Shown: one piece after another, positions 49,901 to 63,000 of the stretch | Position numbering within the stretch: position 1 is the first letter of the stretch | How the letters are laid out: each line of letters starts with the position of its first letter | Assembly: GCF_028389875.1 (NCBI RefSeq) | Contig: NC_084682.1 | Span: 9,124,001-9,188,000 of the forward strand | Source: Rhea pennata | Taxonomy: Eukaryota > Chordata > Aves > Rheiformes > Rheidae | Direction: 5' to 3' | Length of the DNA stretch: 64,000 bases | Notes under the pieces: generated by a model | Told to the model about the DNA's origin: nothing | The model's input: only the letters and a program-made list of their open reading frames with translations | Database searches by the model: none | Translations under genes and position numbers: made by a program

Positions 49901-52600
49901 ACTGACAAGAACAAGCAGAGATGTGGCAGTAAGAGCAAGTGAGCTCTGGAGTGGGAGAAAGGGATGTCAGGTGCTTCCTGCTACAAGTGACTTTTGGCTG
50001 TATTTTTAGCAGAATTGGTAAGAACACAGGTGGCCGTTGCCTGTGTGTCTGTGTTTGAAATAGCAAGTTTGATGTGTGACTTGGGAGATTCACTTCTAGC
50101 TCCTACAGGGTTCTTACAACAGAGGGAATCTTGCAGGGATGTATGTGTGCAGTAAGCTAACAGCCTGGCTTTCTGCTCACCCTAGCCCCGGCTGGTTCCA
50201 CTTGTAAAGTCACAAATTCTTGTTTTGTGATGTTTCAATGCTGTGCAAAAAGTTTGCACAAACAAGGGATGCTGACCATGGAGAGGAGGAAAACGTCTGC
50301 TTCCCCGTGAGCCTGGAGCAGACACAGTGACACCCACAGCACGTGCTAGCTCCGTGCAGGCGTGCATAAATGCATGGAAATGACAAGGACATCTTTGTTA
50401 CCGAAACACTGCACACGGCCCACACAGAGCCACAAAATGTTCATTCTTGGTGACTAATTTAACACCTGAAGAGGCACGCAATTTTTGTTAAATGCTGCAG
50501 ACTGTATATTTTTCAAGATCTATAGTCACTGGAGGCAAATGGTGACTTCCATTTTCGGTGATGTGCAGTGATGTTATATCTGCTTGTTATTTTAATCTCA
50601 TAACCGGAGGGAGCCATTAAATGCTTCGGATAACATTAACAGCTGTAAGAGATCCTTGGCACACAGTAACGTATACAGTTAATCACTACTAAAAAAACTC
50701 CCAACAAGTTCTAGCCTTTAGGTAAGTGTACAGCCAAAACACTAAAATGCAAGATTTATTGCTGTCTGCGCTGAGCAGGGAGGTGGATTAAACCAATGAA
50801 TTCTTCCTGATGCAAGGTCCTTCCATTGCCAAAATCTGAACTGAGAGTTGTGGAACCTAAGCAGGCTGAGCTATTTGTTGACATAGATGATATTCCCTTC
50901 TTTTGCTGAGAGTCTGGGCAACTCTATTTTTCAGCACCCCAGAACAATCAGCTTTGGAGAGGGGTAAATCCTTTCCTGCTTTGTAAAGCTCTGCAAGCAC
51001 TTTTCAGCCAGTGATCTCATTGTGTTGGAAAATAACCAGGGACTGTTACAGGAAGTTTCATCAAATTTGTTATAATCTTGTTTTGAAACCCTTAAGGTTT
51101 TTTATTTCACAATTGGTGAGTACGTAAGTATAAATATGTTCCCTGACAGATTGTCCTGTGCAGGGATTTTTGGTGCTAGACCAAAACTGCCAGATCCTGT
51201 GTCGTCTAGCAATAATTCAATGAGAAATTACATGTCTCTTGGGTACATACATCTCTTTTTCCTTATTCATATTAGGTAGGCAGCCAAACTGCACTTCTTG
51301 TTTTCAGTTTAAAAGATGCTTTAGAAAGGTAGTTTTGGCACTGCTGAGACAGCTATCAAAAATGGAGCAGGGGAGCCGTACCTAACTACTGGAAGGAAAG
51401 CAGTAGCTCTGAGCACACAGCAACTGTGAGAAATCGTTTGGTAGAACAGGCTGTGCTGGTGGCCTCTCAGACCAAGTGCTATTCCTTTTCTCAGGAATAG
51501 TGAGGGTGACTGGGTCCTATACAATGCTATGGAGGAGTAGTGCAGAAGAGAACCGGCTCCAATCTGGAGCTGAAAAGCAACTACTGAATACAATCAAGAA
51601 GAAACCATTTAAACCAGGTAGAACCTGTGATTCTCCATGTTTCTTCCTCTTCCAGTGGCACCAAGAAAGCAACTTACACAACACAGAGGTAGGAACATCC
51701 AGGGCAGGTAAGGAGTAGTGCAGCCTTATGAGTCCTACTAATATGTTGTTTGATATTTTATGAAACTGCTGCTATAACACCTCTTCCTTCTCTGTTTAAC
51801 AGTGAAAATACTAAACCAGAATGCAAAGGCAGAGTAGGCTGGCTGGAATGTACAGCCAAAGGAAAATTAACCTACTCTTTAAAATTATATTATTTAAGCT
51901 TTTGGGGAGAAAAGCTTTGATGCTTTGTCTGTAGAGGACTCAGCAGCTTAAGCCCCTTACTACTAAATTATTAATCATATAGTTTAACAGAAGCACAAAT
52001 GTGTCTGTGCTTTAGCTGTCAGTTAATTTGCTTTCCTGCACTCTGAATTAAAAAGGATTGTCTTAAGGCTCTGTTAGATGAGCTTCAAGAAGTCTTTATG
52101 GGGCAGTTTAAGATATCATTACCCCTACAGCTGAGACAGAAGAAAGGAGGGTATATTCAGTTATTGCTTCAGTGCAAGGGCCAGTCTTTTAGAATGAAGC
52201 CGAGTTACGCTGCCAGTGAAGATCAATTTGGCACTGATGAAGCTGAGATGTGTGCAAATGTAATCCTTCTAAGTATGCTTGGTGAAGAATTCTCACTTAC
52301 CCACAGCCTATAAACAGCACCCAATTGCAACACCTTGCATCCTTTGTAACTTCATTAAATGAGGGTCATTTTCTGTCCATAAGAGTATTTCTTTCTTCGT
52401 CTCAGTAAGACCACCACTAATGATCAGTTGTGATATACAATCACTAACAAAGCAATTAAACCCTTGTTTTACCTGCTGTTAGGTCTGGGTACTATTGCCA
52501 TAAGCACTTTTGCTGATGTAGTAGAGAGAAAACCTTAGTATTTCTCCTTACACTGGACTATTACAGTCATCTTTTCCACCTCAGTTATACCACAGGTAAG
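46950..52600. other. Convergent intergenic region between LAT2 and RFC2
   Basis: This is 5.6 kb between the 3' ends of two genes that point at each other. It holds a 207-codon open frame at 47155-47778 with no recognisable domain, and a TATA-plus-ORF unit at 48,903-49,270 (both in the findings). Otherwise I see no gene or repeat. Confidence 0.6.
48903..48911 (+). promoter_or_regulatory. Isolated TATA-box match TATAAAAGG
   Basis: This is a consensus TATA box in the LAT2-RFC2 intergenic region, 70 bases before an ATG that opens a 72-codon frame (48973-49191). An ATTAAA follows at 49265. No CpG island or known gene is associated, so promoter function is uncertain. Confidence 0.25.
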
Positions 52601-52629
52601 AGTTTTTGGTTTAAAGTATATTCTAAAGC

Positions 52630-52635
52630 TTTATT
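52630..52635 (-). terminator. Poly(A) signal AATAAA of RFC2
   Basis: TTTATT on the plus strand reads AATAAA on the RFC2 strand, about 195 bases past the stop codon. It gives a short 3'UTR of about 0.2 kb. Confidence 0.6.
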
Positions 52636-52829
52636 GGTCTAAATTAAGAAAGTACAAATCATTTTTACAACAGAACCTGGTTATTTTTCTGGTATTTAGT
52701 AAAACCAGAGGAACAAGCTCTTTGCATGCAGAATTCAGGACAGACACAACTCTGACACACACAGAGTCACTGATCTCACACATCAATCTTTCACCTTCCA
52801 GAATGTCGCTTTCAGCTCAGTCAGATACT

Positions 52830-55800
52830 CTAGCTTGCTGTAGGAGGTGTAGTCTTCTGACACAATCTGGCCAGCAGTCCAGCCATCTGCAAGAGTGAGT
52901 TCACACCTTCCACTATCTTCATATGAGTGTACCCAATTTCCTGGTGATAAAGACATTGTCAAATCTTCTGTTTTTCTTAGTCTGTTTCATTAGCAAAATA
53001 TTTCCTGGTCTATTTTGATCTCTCACAGTCTACATATAGTAAGACTAGTGACAATCTGCTAAATATCTCTTACTGCTAAAAGACTAGCTTCAGAGTCATT
53101 TGCAGCTAAGAAAAACCTATCTTATAAGAAACACTGATAGCACTCATAGTGCTATCACATTCTAATGTAGACCAACTGGAATGCTGTTCTTTGATGACAG
53201 TCTGTATTTCCCCACTCCCTTTGTAGGGAGCATGGTGCATATATTTGAGGACAGGTTTTAAATCTAAAAGTGATTCCATCACATCAGTTTACCATTTGTC
53301 AATTGGCTGTCGATACAATTTCATATTTTGCAATCGGTTGGACTAGAATCGACTGTGTTCTTGAAGAAAGTTCTCAAAAAGTTAACTGAATCTTTGATTT
53401 AATGGCTGTCTGAATTTATTATTTACATCTGTTATTAATTCTAGTTAAAATAGTGACAGCCACAATTAGACTTTAGTCTTCAAGTGACCATTCTTACTGA
53501 CAAACAGGTGAGGCAAGATGGGAAGGGAAACAGTAATAAAAAGTTTAAAATATTTTTTGCACTAATATCTAGCAAATCTCAAGTGGAGATTTGCTGCTGC
53601 TGCTATATAATGGATCACGTTGTCTTTTTAAAAAGGCCCCCAAAACCCCACTACTAACCTTGACAAATTCCAATTTCAGATATTCTGGCATTTGAAAGGT
53701 TTTACACACACGGAAAATGTTGCCAATCACATCTTCTGGAGAGTACCCAAGTCGCCACAGGTGGGCAAGAATCTGTGCAAGTAAGGATAATTCAACATTT
53801 ATCTGAAAACTTATCAGGTGAGTCAACTGCATAGTTTTTCCCTTATCTTGAATAACAAAGCATGCTGTGAAGTCTTCAAAACAAGCATTCTGTAGAGAGA
53901 ACATGTCTGATTACAGGGACATAATCCATGAAAACCAACCTTGTATGCTTCATCAATATTTGCATTGAGGCAGTGTTGTATCATTTCTTTCACAAGCAGA
54001 GGATGAGGCTCGTCACATACCTATGTCAAAGAGAATATTAAATTTCAAGATACTAGAACATCCTGCACTAAGACCCCAGTAGTTTCACTAAGCTTCTGGA
54101 CAGTTGAAGTATTGAATCAGACTTATCCTATAATACAGATTAAATTCACTATAGTTTAAATAATGTGACTTTACAGTAATATAGCTATCATGCAATGGCA
54201 GACTCAAAAGTGCTAAAAGAGACCACTCAAGTAATAGATTCAAGAGTTACCACTGTGAAGTTTCCCACCAGTCATGTGATTCATGTGCTCCGAGATAGGT
54301 GTAAAGCCAAAAAGTCTCAGATGTGCTGTTAAGGTCTGCAAATGCTCCCTGTATTTTCAAAAGGCACATGGACTTATTGTTTTGCTTAATGACATAATTG
54401 CTACATGCTTTACACTGCCTGCAAACTGGCAAAGTGCTTTTTAAGTTTTATGTATCTCAAAGAAGATTTCACATAGTTACAGGGGCTAGACTTCTAGCAT
54501 CACTGTTTTACACTATTACTAACCTTAAAAACATTTTCACTGTTTATAAAGCCAAATCCGGAATATGTGGACTGTAAGTTGTTTAATGCCTATGAAAAGA
54601 AAAATTAAGATGTCAGTTATTTTCTGAAGTGCTCTACTTCTGGCTTCTCTCTTCAGGATGAAATACAGACTTCTTAGTAAATTATACCAAATAAGCAGCT
54701 TTAAGTTAGACAACAAAATAAACAGCAAATGTATGTGGACTTTCTTTCCTCCAACAAGTCAGTATCTGATTTTCATCAATTAATTTTTAAGTAGCAGATC
54801 CACTTTTTAAGCCTTGCCAAACTAAACACTTTAGCTACTATTGTGCCATAGATCACATTCCCGTTGCTTTCCCTCTCCAAAGATAAATCCTTAAAGTTTT
54901 TTGCTTTAAACAGAGGTTTTAAAGCAAGGTTTCACTGCCTTTCCTCTTTTACCTGTCTCATATCTCCTTGGGCTGTGAAGATAATGGCTTCCAGTCCATC
55001 ATCTGTATATGGCACATCTTCCTTCTCAACGATTTTCAGTAGCCTTGCAAGGATTTGTGAATCTGTCAGCTTGGTGTAACGTAGCACTGCACACCGAGAC
55101 TGAATAGGTTCTGAGGATAGAGATGCATAATTAATGTTTCCCTCTTTTCTTAAAAAAAAATGTTTCTTCTCAGCTTGGAAGAAAATATCGCAGTTTCCAG
55201 CTCTTCATTTGTCATATTCTATTAAAGAAAAAGAATCTGTCAGCTCCAGACAGAATATAGTGTATGCTTCAGCATATACAATTATGTTATAGTCCTTCAC
55301 TTGAGCCCAAATGCACTATTTGATTTTGCCCTCGTATGAGCAAACACATATCAAGCTCAGCTTCTGTTCTGTTGGTTTTCTAATTGTAGACATTAATCAT
55401 GCTATTTTAACTCCTTAAACAAAAACAGTCTGTCTACTATATTTTAGTGGGTAGGGAAACTTGAAGATTTTGCCATAGGAGGCATGTCAACAAAAGGGGT
55501 TAATACTCAGTAAACAATACACCAAACACATTTTAAACTGTATCAGAAGCTGGACAGAGATTAACCCCAGAGTACTAGAAATCTGGTTCCATAGAGATGC
55601 ATAGCATAGAAACAGCTGTTCAGAGGGTTCACCGGCTACTCAAATATGCTCTTTTTTTATTAGCTGGATTTTCAGGTGGTTTGAGTTTCAGAAGTACCAC
55701 AGCTTCTTACAATAAGCAGGTTCAAGGTCTTTCAGAAAATTACTTTGAAAGTTAGCCAACAGTATGGAGAATATATTACAAAAGCAGGGACTGGCAGCAC

Positions 55801-58800
55801 TTTACCTATGATTTTATCAGAGGCATTACATGCAAGCGCAAAGCGTGTTGTTTTGGAATAAATTTCCATTGTTCTTCTCAATGCTTGCTGTGCTCCATCT
55901 GTCATGCTGGGGGGAAAAAAGGAGTTAGGACAGATTTTGTCTTTCGATGACTTTTAACTGCAGCCTAATAACTATTTTTGTACAGGCATCAGAGTTTACT
56001 CTGACAGTGCTTTGTAAATTACTTGATATTCTGGCTTGGTAAACTAAGCAGCTTTTGCTAGGCATGTAAGCAGATCACCCTGTCACTGAGACCTCCATAA
56101 GACTAACATACAAAATTAACATTGTCATTAATACTCTGGAGAATACTACTGAGAATATTAGTACTTATAGGCAGGTGCAGGAGAATGTGCCTGTTTTCAT
56201 CCAGTGAAATTAACACTGTCTACAGTAAGCCAGATTCTTTCCAAACAAAAACAGCCATTGAACTGGGTGATGCTATTTCATGCCCAGCTAAATCCCTGTT
56301 CCAACCCAGTATTCAGTATCTCTTTAAAGGTAGCAATCTCTGCTCAATAAGAGGAATCTTGTAAGACCACTGTTCCATGCATACCTATTTCTTACTAAAT
56401 TATTTTTGATAGCCTGATAGCAATAGCTAAGACTATCTTTGACAGCCATTTTGCAGAAAGAAGATAAGCAGAACAGATTTCATGTGTAGCTGAGGTCAAG
56501 AGAAAAACAATGTACCTGTCTGCTTCATCAAGGATGATTATTTTATGCCGACCTTTTGGAAGTGTGACCTTTTGCTGGGCAAACATTTTGATTTTGTTTC
56601 TCACAACATCAATGCCTCTGGAACAATAATTCAAGTAATTCAGTTACGTAAGTTACATAATAGACCTTATTCCACAGCTGCAGCTTAAGCATTCCTGAGC
56701 TCCCATTCTCAGAATCAGAATCACAGAACTGAGGTTGGAAGGGACCTCTGGAGACCATCTAGTCCAAACCACCTGCTCAAGCATATTCTCCTCCTGTTTT
56801 GTCTCTGTCCCATCAGCTGTGCCACTGTAACTGTTCATATCACCATGTTGTAAGCCAGATTGCCTTACTGATTAAGATTTAAACCTCAACAACCCTTCTT
56901 TCTGGAAGTTTTGAAAAAATAATTTAAAAGGTTATTTCAGTGACCTTACGTACAGCACTGCAACAAAAGCAGTTACCTTTGGCAAAAGGTAAGGTTAGTA
57001 AGTGAACAAGGGCCAAAGTTTTTAAGACTGCTTTGCCAATACTTTACATCCTCAGACTTACCCGTAACTCAGAATAATTTAAGAGAACCACCTGGACATC
57101 TGCATTATACTAGCACAACATGGACACTTTCCTAGACGGAGTTGATCAAAGAGTTACTTTTAAAAATAAATGATTTTCGTTTTGTTCTGTTTAGAACAAT
57201 GAATGTCATAATTCTAAAGTTTTCCTGTAACTGATATTAATGAAGCAGTAGAATGTATTGTACCTGTATACAACCTTCCATTATCATCTTCAGAATACTT
57301 CAGCACAGGGTCTACTAAAGGACTTGGGAAATATTATAATTAAGCTTTAGCCCCTGATCCTCAGAAAAGATTCAGTGCCCTCTACATACATAACACACTC
57401 ATCCTACAGTTTAATCAACTACCTTTACAGTTCTAATTTCTATCGCTTTTTGTCCTAAGCACTGAAGAGTTCCATTCTAAACAACTCATTCTCTTTTCAT
57501 TCTTAGGAGGATATTTATGAATGCAAGAAGCATTACTCTTTAAAGTAAATTTGAGAAGACAGTACCATGACAGATTCTGCGTGCCATCTGCTTGCATTTT
57601 TGTGTATCAAGTTTGTAAAACATCAGGTGGTAACTGGCATATTCATAGATGGATAGCCAAAGATCACCTAACTTTTAATTGGAAAAAATGCATTAAAAAA
57701 TAAGTATTATAGATATTACTGTACCAATAAGCCTGTCAAAGCTGCCTGAGTTCAACTAAAAATAAAAATGGATACTTGCTTCTTCATTAAAACTATGACT
57801 AGATTTATACAGCCCTCATTCTCACCTGTCATTTGAGGCATTCAACTCCAGAACAGCATCCTTTAATGCAGGACCAAGCAGAGCACGAGCCAAGCAGAGG
57901 ATACTGGTGGTTTTGCCAGTTCCTGGAGGACCCTGGGAATGCAACAATTGCTGTTAAGTTTTATGCCATTTTCTGGTTTGTACTCTCTGCAGTGCTCCCC
58001 AATCATGAAAAATAGCTGCAAGGCGGGAACTGGAGAGAGAATATTGGACTAGGAGTTGCCAGAGTTCAGAATCCAGCCCCCAACAGAAATGCTGCAGGGA
58101 GAAGTACAAGACATGCTTCAATGGGCACCTAAAGACTAAGTTAATTCTCAACAGAAGGCTATTTCTTGTGTATTCTGCCAGGAATATTGCTCTGTGACTG
58201 TATAGTCATGATCTCTTTTACCCAGACATTTAGGAACCATGTAAATTATACTGGGAGGCTACTGTGGCTCAGTTCAGAAGCTAGGACCTACATAGTGCAA
58301 CACAGTACAGCATAACAATACTTACAGCAATTATAATATTTGGTACATTCCCCTCTTTTGCAAAGACCTAAGATAAAATAATAAAAAATGATGTAAGAAA
58401 ACTGACACCAAATAATTCCCAATTCTACTCCATTTTAACCACGAGAAAAAGAGCTAATCATTTTTCTCCCTCCTGCTTCCTCTTTTTGAACCTCAGTGTC
58501 TTTATGTTTTTTCAGTTGATCAGTTAGAAGTCAACCCCTAGAATAATACGGAGAAACTTAAAAGCACTTAATATCACAGTTTTTAGTACTATTGCCTTTC
58601 CCTTTTATCTATTTTAATTACTTATTTGCTACTATGAGCTTTCTGCTAACAAATGCTGTGTTCACAAACTCATTTATCACAAAAATATTTTTCTTTCAGT
58701 AGAAAAAATGCTAAACATGTTTCTTTCCATTGCAGTATAAGCTACCTTTATTCATTGAAATAGTATTATTATAACGGCTACAAGTTTTCTAACTCGTATC

Positions 58801-59799
58801 AAAACAAAGCCAATTTAAGCATCATCCCAATTTGAGAAGCAGTTATTTCTTTACAACACCACTCAAATGTGTTCTAAAATACCTGATTTCTACATTAAGT
58901 CAGAAGGTTTTTTCCACTTACTCAAGCATGCACCTATAAACACAAAAGTGCTTTTTTTTTGGTCTGCGAATCTAGACAGAGTTGTTTCCTGAGCTAACCT
59001 ATAAAACATGAAGGGACTGCAACACACCTCCAACCTGCTCACAGTGTCTTCATTTCCAACTATTTCACATAACTTCACCGGTCTGTATTTTTCTACCCTG
59101 TAAAAGTAAAACCCCAAACGCTTAAGCACACATAATCACGTTTTTGTAGCGTTTTACCCGGTTCACCAGAGGAGGACTGCATTAAGACAGCGTGGAGCGA
59201 AGATGGCTTGATGCGTTCTACGTAAAAACCCCAGAGGATTTCACTCCCCTCACTAAGTGCTTTGTTCCATGACACTAATTCCTCAAATCTTGTTTTGTCC
59301 CAGTCAGTAACTTTTGTTAGTACGGAGCAGGGAAGGGAGGATGAAGCTCGAGCACGAGCATCCCCCCCCTTCCCCCTTCCCCCCCAACGTTTGCCCGTTT
59401 TCAGCGCCAGGCGCCAGCCCGGCCCCTTACGGGCCCTTCCTGAGGGGACGCGGGGACGCGCCGCTCGCCCCCGCCTTCCCGCCAACAGCCGTGCCCCGCC
59501 CCCTGCTTGCGCGAAGGCCGCGCGCGCCCTTCCGCTCGCCCCATAGGCTACGCCACGCTAAGCCCCACCTCCCGCCTCGCTCTGCTCCAATGGCCGTGCG
59601 CCCCCGGCCCTTCCTCCCTCCCCAGCCCCGCCCCCGCGCGCCTGGCGGCCGGGCCGCGCTCTCCCCTCACGGTCGCTCCCGGCTCTCACCACGGCAGCTC
59701 GTAATGGCCGCTGGCGGCGGCGGCCGGGGGCTCGGCGGAGCCCCGCTTCTCGCCTGCCGCAGGCCCGGCCTTCTCGCCCTCCGCGGCCTCCGCCTCCAT
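52830..59799 (-). CDS. RFC2: RFC2, replication factor C subunit 2 (RFC40)
   Basis: Coding exons in transcription order: 59799-59690, 59097-59028, 58367-58326, 57932-57826, 56617-56516, 55906-55806, 55110-54953, 54589-54524, 54020-53940, 53772-53659, 52940-52830. They give 1,062 bases and 353 aa (human 354), in phase throughout. After a variable Ala/Glu-rich N-terminus comes HYELPW, then VEKYRP (38-43), Walker A GPPGTGKT (75-82), Walker B LDEAD (139-143), sensor-1 region ACNAS (169-173) and the clamp-loader SRC motif (182-184). The C-terminal collar helices end in LLARLCQKT. It is an AAA+ ATPase subunit of the RFC clamp loader, which opens PCNA at primer-template junctions; the alternative loaders (RAD17, CTF18, ATAD5) share it. 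All catalytic motifs are intact. The start codon has G at -3 and +4. Confidence 0.98.
56708..56780 (-). mobile_element. CR1 LINE fragment (3' end) in RFC2 intron 4
   Basis: The plus strand reads AGAATCACAGAACTGAGG, then GGTTGGAAGGGACCTCTGG and ACCATCTAGTCC. This is the reverse complement of the avian/reptilian CR1 3' end with its short ATTCT-type terminal repeats. Only about 70 bases remain, so it is a 5'-truncated, inactive copy. It lies about 90 bases upstream of the RFC2 exon 5 acceptor, in the same orientation as the gene. Confidence 0.85.
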
Positions 59800-60070
59800 C
59801 CCGGCGGCAGCTGGCCCGGCCCTGGCCTTCCCGCCGTCCCCGCCGCCTCCGTGAGGGGAGGGCGGCGCTCCCGGGCCCGCCCTGCGGGGCGGGGCGGCGG
59901 AGGGGGCCCGGGAGGCTCCGCCGCGGAGCGGCTTCCTGGGCCGCGGTGCCGCCGCCCTCCGCCGGTGCTGGCGGCTGCGGGAGGGGCCGGGCCGGGCTGG
60001 GCTAGGCTAGGCTAGGCTAGGCTAGGCTTTGCTGAGACGGGGCGGGCAGTTAGCGGTCGGGGCCGCTCGC
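59370..60070. promoter_or_regulatory. CpG island of RFC2
   Basis: This dense GC/CpG tract covers RFC2 exon 1, part of intron 1 and the 5' flank. A GC box (GGGGCGGGGC) lies at 59886-59895, about 90 bases upstream of the ATG. No TATA box is seen. Open frames on the plus strand here are artefacts. Confidence 0.7.
59994..60028. repeat. Pentanucleotide repeat (RGGCT)7
   Basis: Seven tandem copies, GGGCT x2 then AGGCT x5, lie at the outer edge of the RFC2 CpG island. It is a short tandem repeat and likely variable in length. Confidence 0.95.
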
Positions 60071-63000
60071 AGCACTGCTGGGTGGGCTGGTGCGCAGTTC
60101 TTTGGGAGTCGGGCTGTTCTGTGCCTTTGCTGGCTGGTTAAGTCATTCTAAGAAAAAGAGTAATGCTTTTGCGCCTCAGGGATCTAAACACTTGTTTCAT
60201 TTTCTAGCTACCTCTGTTTTCCCATGTAACATGAAAACAGTTAAAAAGTGCATTGCCAAACATCATAAGTTGTGTTACTAGAGAATGGTGTTGGGATAAT
60301 GCTGTTGAACGTTGGAATTTCTTGATTTGATATTTTGGTAGTTACTGGGACTTTACTACATCCTCAGGCTCTGCTTATGCTCAGCAGAATCAATGGTACT
60401 TCTGTTGGTTTAGTGAGTTTAGAGGACTTTTCCTTCGGTCTAGGGTATACTAGTATTTCTAATTTAAACCTGATGTGAAACAGGAATTTAGTCTTGGTCG
60501 TATATGAACTGCTGTGTGAGTGATGATGCTCTTCTTAAGAGGGTGAATTTGCATCACTTCCTGTTAACATTTGCATTTGAGTGTAGTTATCTTAAGGGCT
60601 GGTGCTTGTTGCTTGGCTTTTGAGGTTTGTACCTGGGTGTTTGCAGATGAAAACATTGCCTTCAGCCTTTGGAGCTGGTTCTGCCTGTGACCTGACAGCG
60701 ATTGCTTTTGTTGAGTTCTTCATGAGGATCCAAAACTCTGGAGGGTGCACTTTCTGTTATATAGTTTTGCATCTGAGCTTTTATGTAGGCAGGATGGTTG
60801 GTGTTTTAATTTTGTTTTATTTTTTATTAATAGCTGTACACAGTTCATAGTGGTTTTGTGGTAGGTGTTACATAAGGGTGAAATTGTAAGTGATCTGCGG
60901 ACTTTTAAGTGGCAGTCTAAATTAGCTGTATTTTACCCATAGAGGTAAAGTAGGAGAGTAAAATGAAGGTATAATTATGTGTCTTATGAGGACAAGGCAG
61001 TTGGTTTTTTTTCAGTGTAGACTGTTTCTAGCATGCATACTGGCTAACTGCATTGTTCTAGTAATATTTCAGACTTGCTGTGTTACTGTTGTCTTTGGAT
61101 TTAGCTTACTGCAATATTCGGCAGCAACCAACATGAGGCAGTGAAATACTGCAGCTGCATACAACACTGTTGGTCATAAAAGTCTGTCAGTATAACACAC
61201 TGGACATGCTTTGGTTTCTTGCCAAATTAAGCAGTTGTTAGACTCTTAGGAAGTGCCAGTCTCTAGATAAGATACAATTTTCCTGGCCAGCATTAATTCT
61301 ACCATTATACATGCAGTATTACTACTGATAAGCACCCAAAGGACTGTGAGAAAGACCATTCATAAGAATTGTTGCAGAGAGCCTGACGACAGATCTTGTG
61401 ATATGTTTCTGCTAATCAGTTGCAATATGCGTTTCTCTGGAGCACAGTCTTCTGAAGCACTGTGGTCCTGTGCACTGCTATATATACAGAAGCTGCTCAC
61501 GTTTCCACAATGATTCTCTAGTTCGTCAATCACAGAACAAGAGTTTGTTGAGGGCACAAGGGTATTAAGTGATGTATGCCCTGTGGATAGGCATACCTAG
61601 TTTGCTGAGATGTCACAATATCCTGAGCTGAAATTTCAAACAAACATCTATCCCAGAATTTGAAGTATTGCTAATGTAATGTATTGCTAATCTATCCTCT
61701 GTTGAAATCAGAGGATACATTCAGGATAAAAATGAATTCCAAATTCAGTGCTGAAAAGGCAGACCTCTTTTGATGTATCATCAAAGATGCATGAATGCAC
61801 ATGAATGTAGTACATATAGTGTATTATCCTGAAAGGAGAATGATCCTGAATTTAAGACAATTACTTCCTGCCTGCCCCTCCAAAACATACACACAAAAGG
61901 TTTATTTAATCTGTTCTACAGTACCGACACACAATTTTCACTAACAATTTAGTTAGCAAGAAGAATGCTTGTCTTGGATGCACTCAAAGAAAGAATGACC
62001 ACAGATCTTGTGATTGTCCTGTGAGCAATGATGACTCAGCTGCAGGTACTTGATGTAGTAGGGAATGTGTCCTTCAAAGACCATTTGGAGTCTTTATTCT
62101 CAGACTGGCTCTGGTTAAGAGCTCATGCACTAGCCCCTACGGGGAAACTGAAGAAGACCTGTATAGCAGGTTTTGTCAGGGGGTCAGACAGAAGTTATCG
62201 TACAAAGGATTTAAGAAATCCTGTATATCGTATGCCATGGTGGGAACTGAAGGTGATTTGTTAGATTTTGAAGAAGATGAGGCTAGCAAAGACACTAAAA
62301 GTGGGAAAGAAGATGAAGAGTGAAGTGATGAAATGATGGTGTGTGAAGGATCAGAAGGCAATAGAAGTAAAGCTTAAAAGAAGCAGCTAACTTCAGGCAA
62401 GTCATTAGTGAAAAATACGTATTTGTATTGCATATTCATTACAGAAAAGTAATAAAAATCTTGTACACAATCTTTTTGGGGGTAGATGATGATAGTCTTA
62501 TATTTGAGATCAATATTTGGATTAATGCTGTGCATACAGTTTACTGTTATTGATAGGACTAATACTGATACTTACTATACAGTGGGTTTAAAAGGCCAAG
62601 GGCTGAGACCTTAAATGACAATGTTAGGGAAAGTGCAAAGTTCCTTAAGCTGCTCATTGCTCATCCCTACCAGCCCTGCAGTCTAGCTTAAAACTGTCAC
62701 CTCCTATTGCAGTGCGCTGTTGTTCAGCTGCCACAAGTAGGTCACGTAGCACAGATGGTCTTGCTGCCAGTGAAATGCAGAATCTGCAGTCCCCTATGAG
62801 ACTATTCCCTGCTTTCGTTCTTTCATGCTGTCAGCTCGGAGAGAGTGGGATGAATTCTGATGCTATCAGCCATTTTATCGTGTGCTTACTGGGACTGAAA
62901 GGCATAAAGCAAAGCTGGTACAAATACCAGTAGTGAAAGCAATGATGGGAAGGCTAGAAGGGAAGCTGGACTGGTGCTTTAAGATATATGGCATCACTGT

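Noticed and set aside
59314-60015. 233-codon plus-strand frame over the RFC2 promoter
   Set aside because: It is antisense to RFC2 exon 1, Pro/Arg-rich, and a CpG-island artefact.
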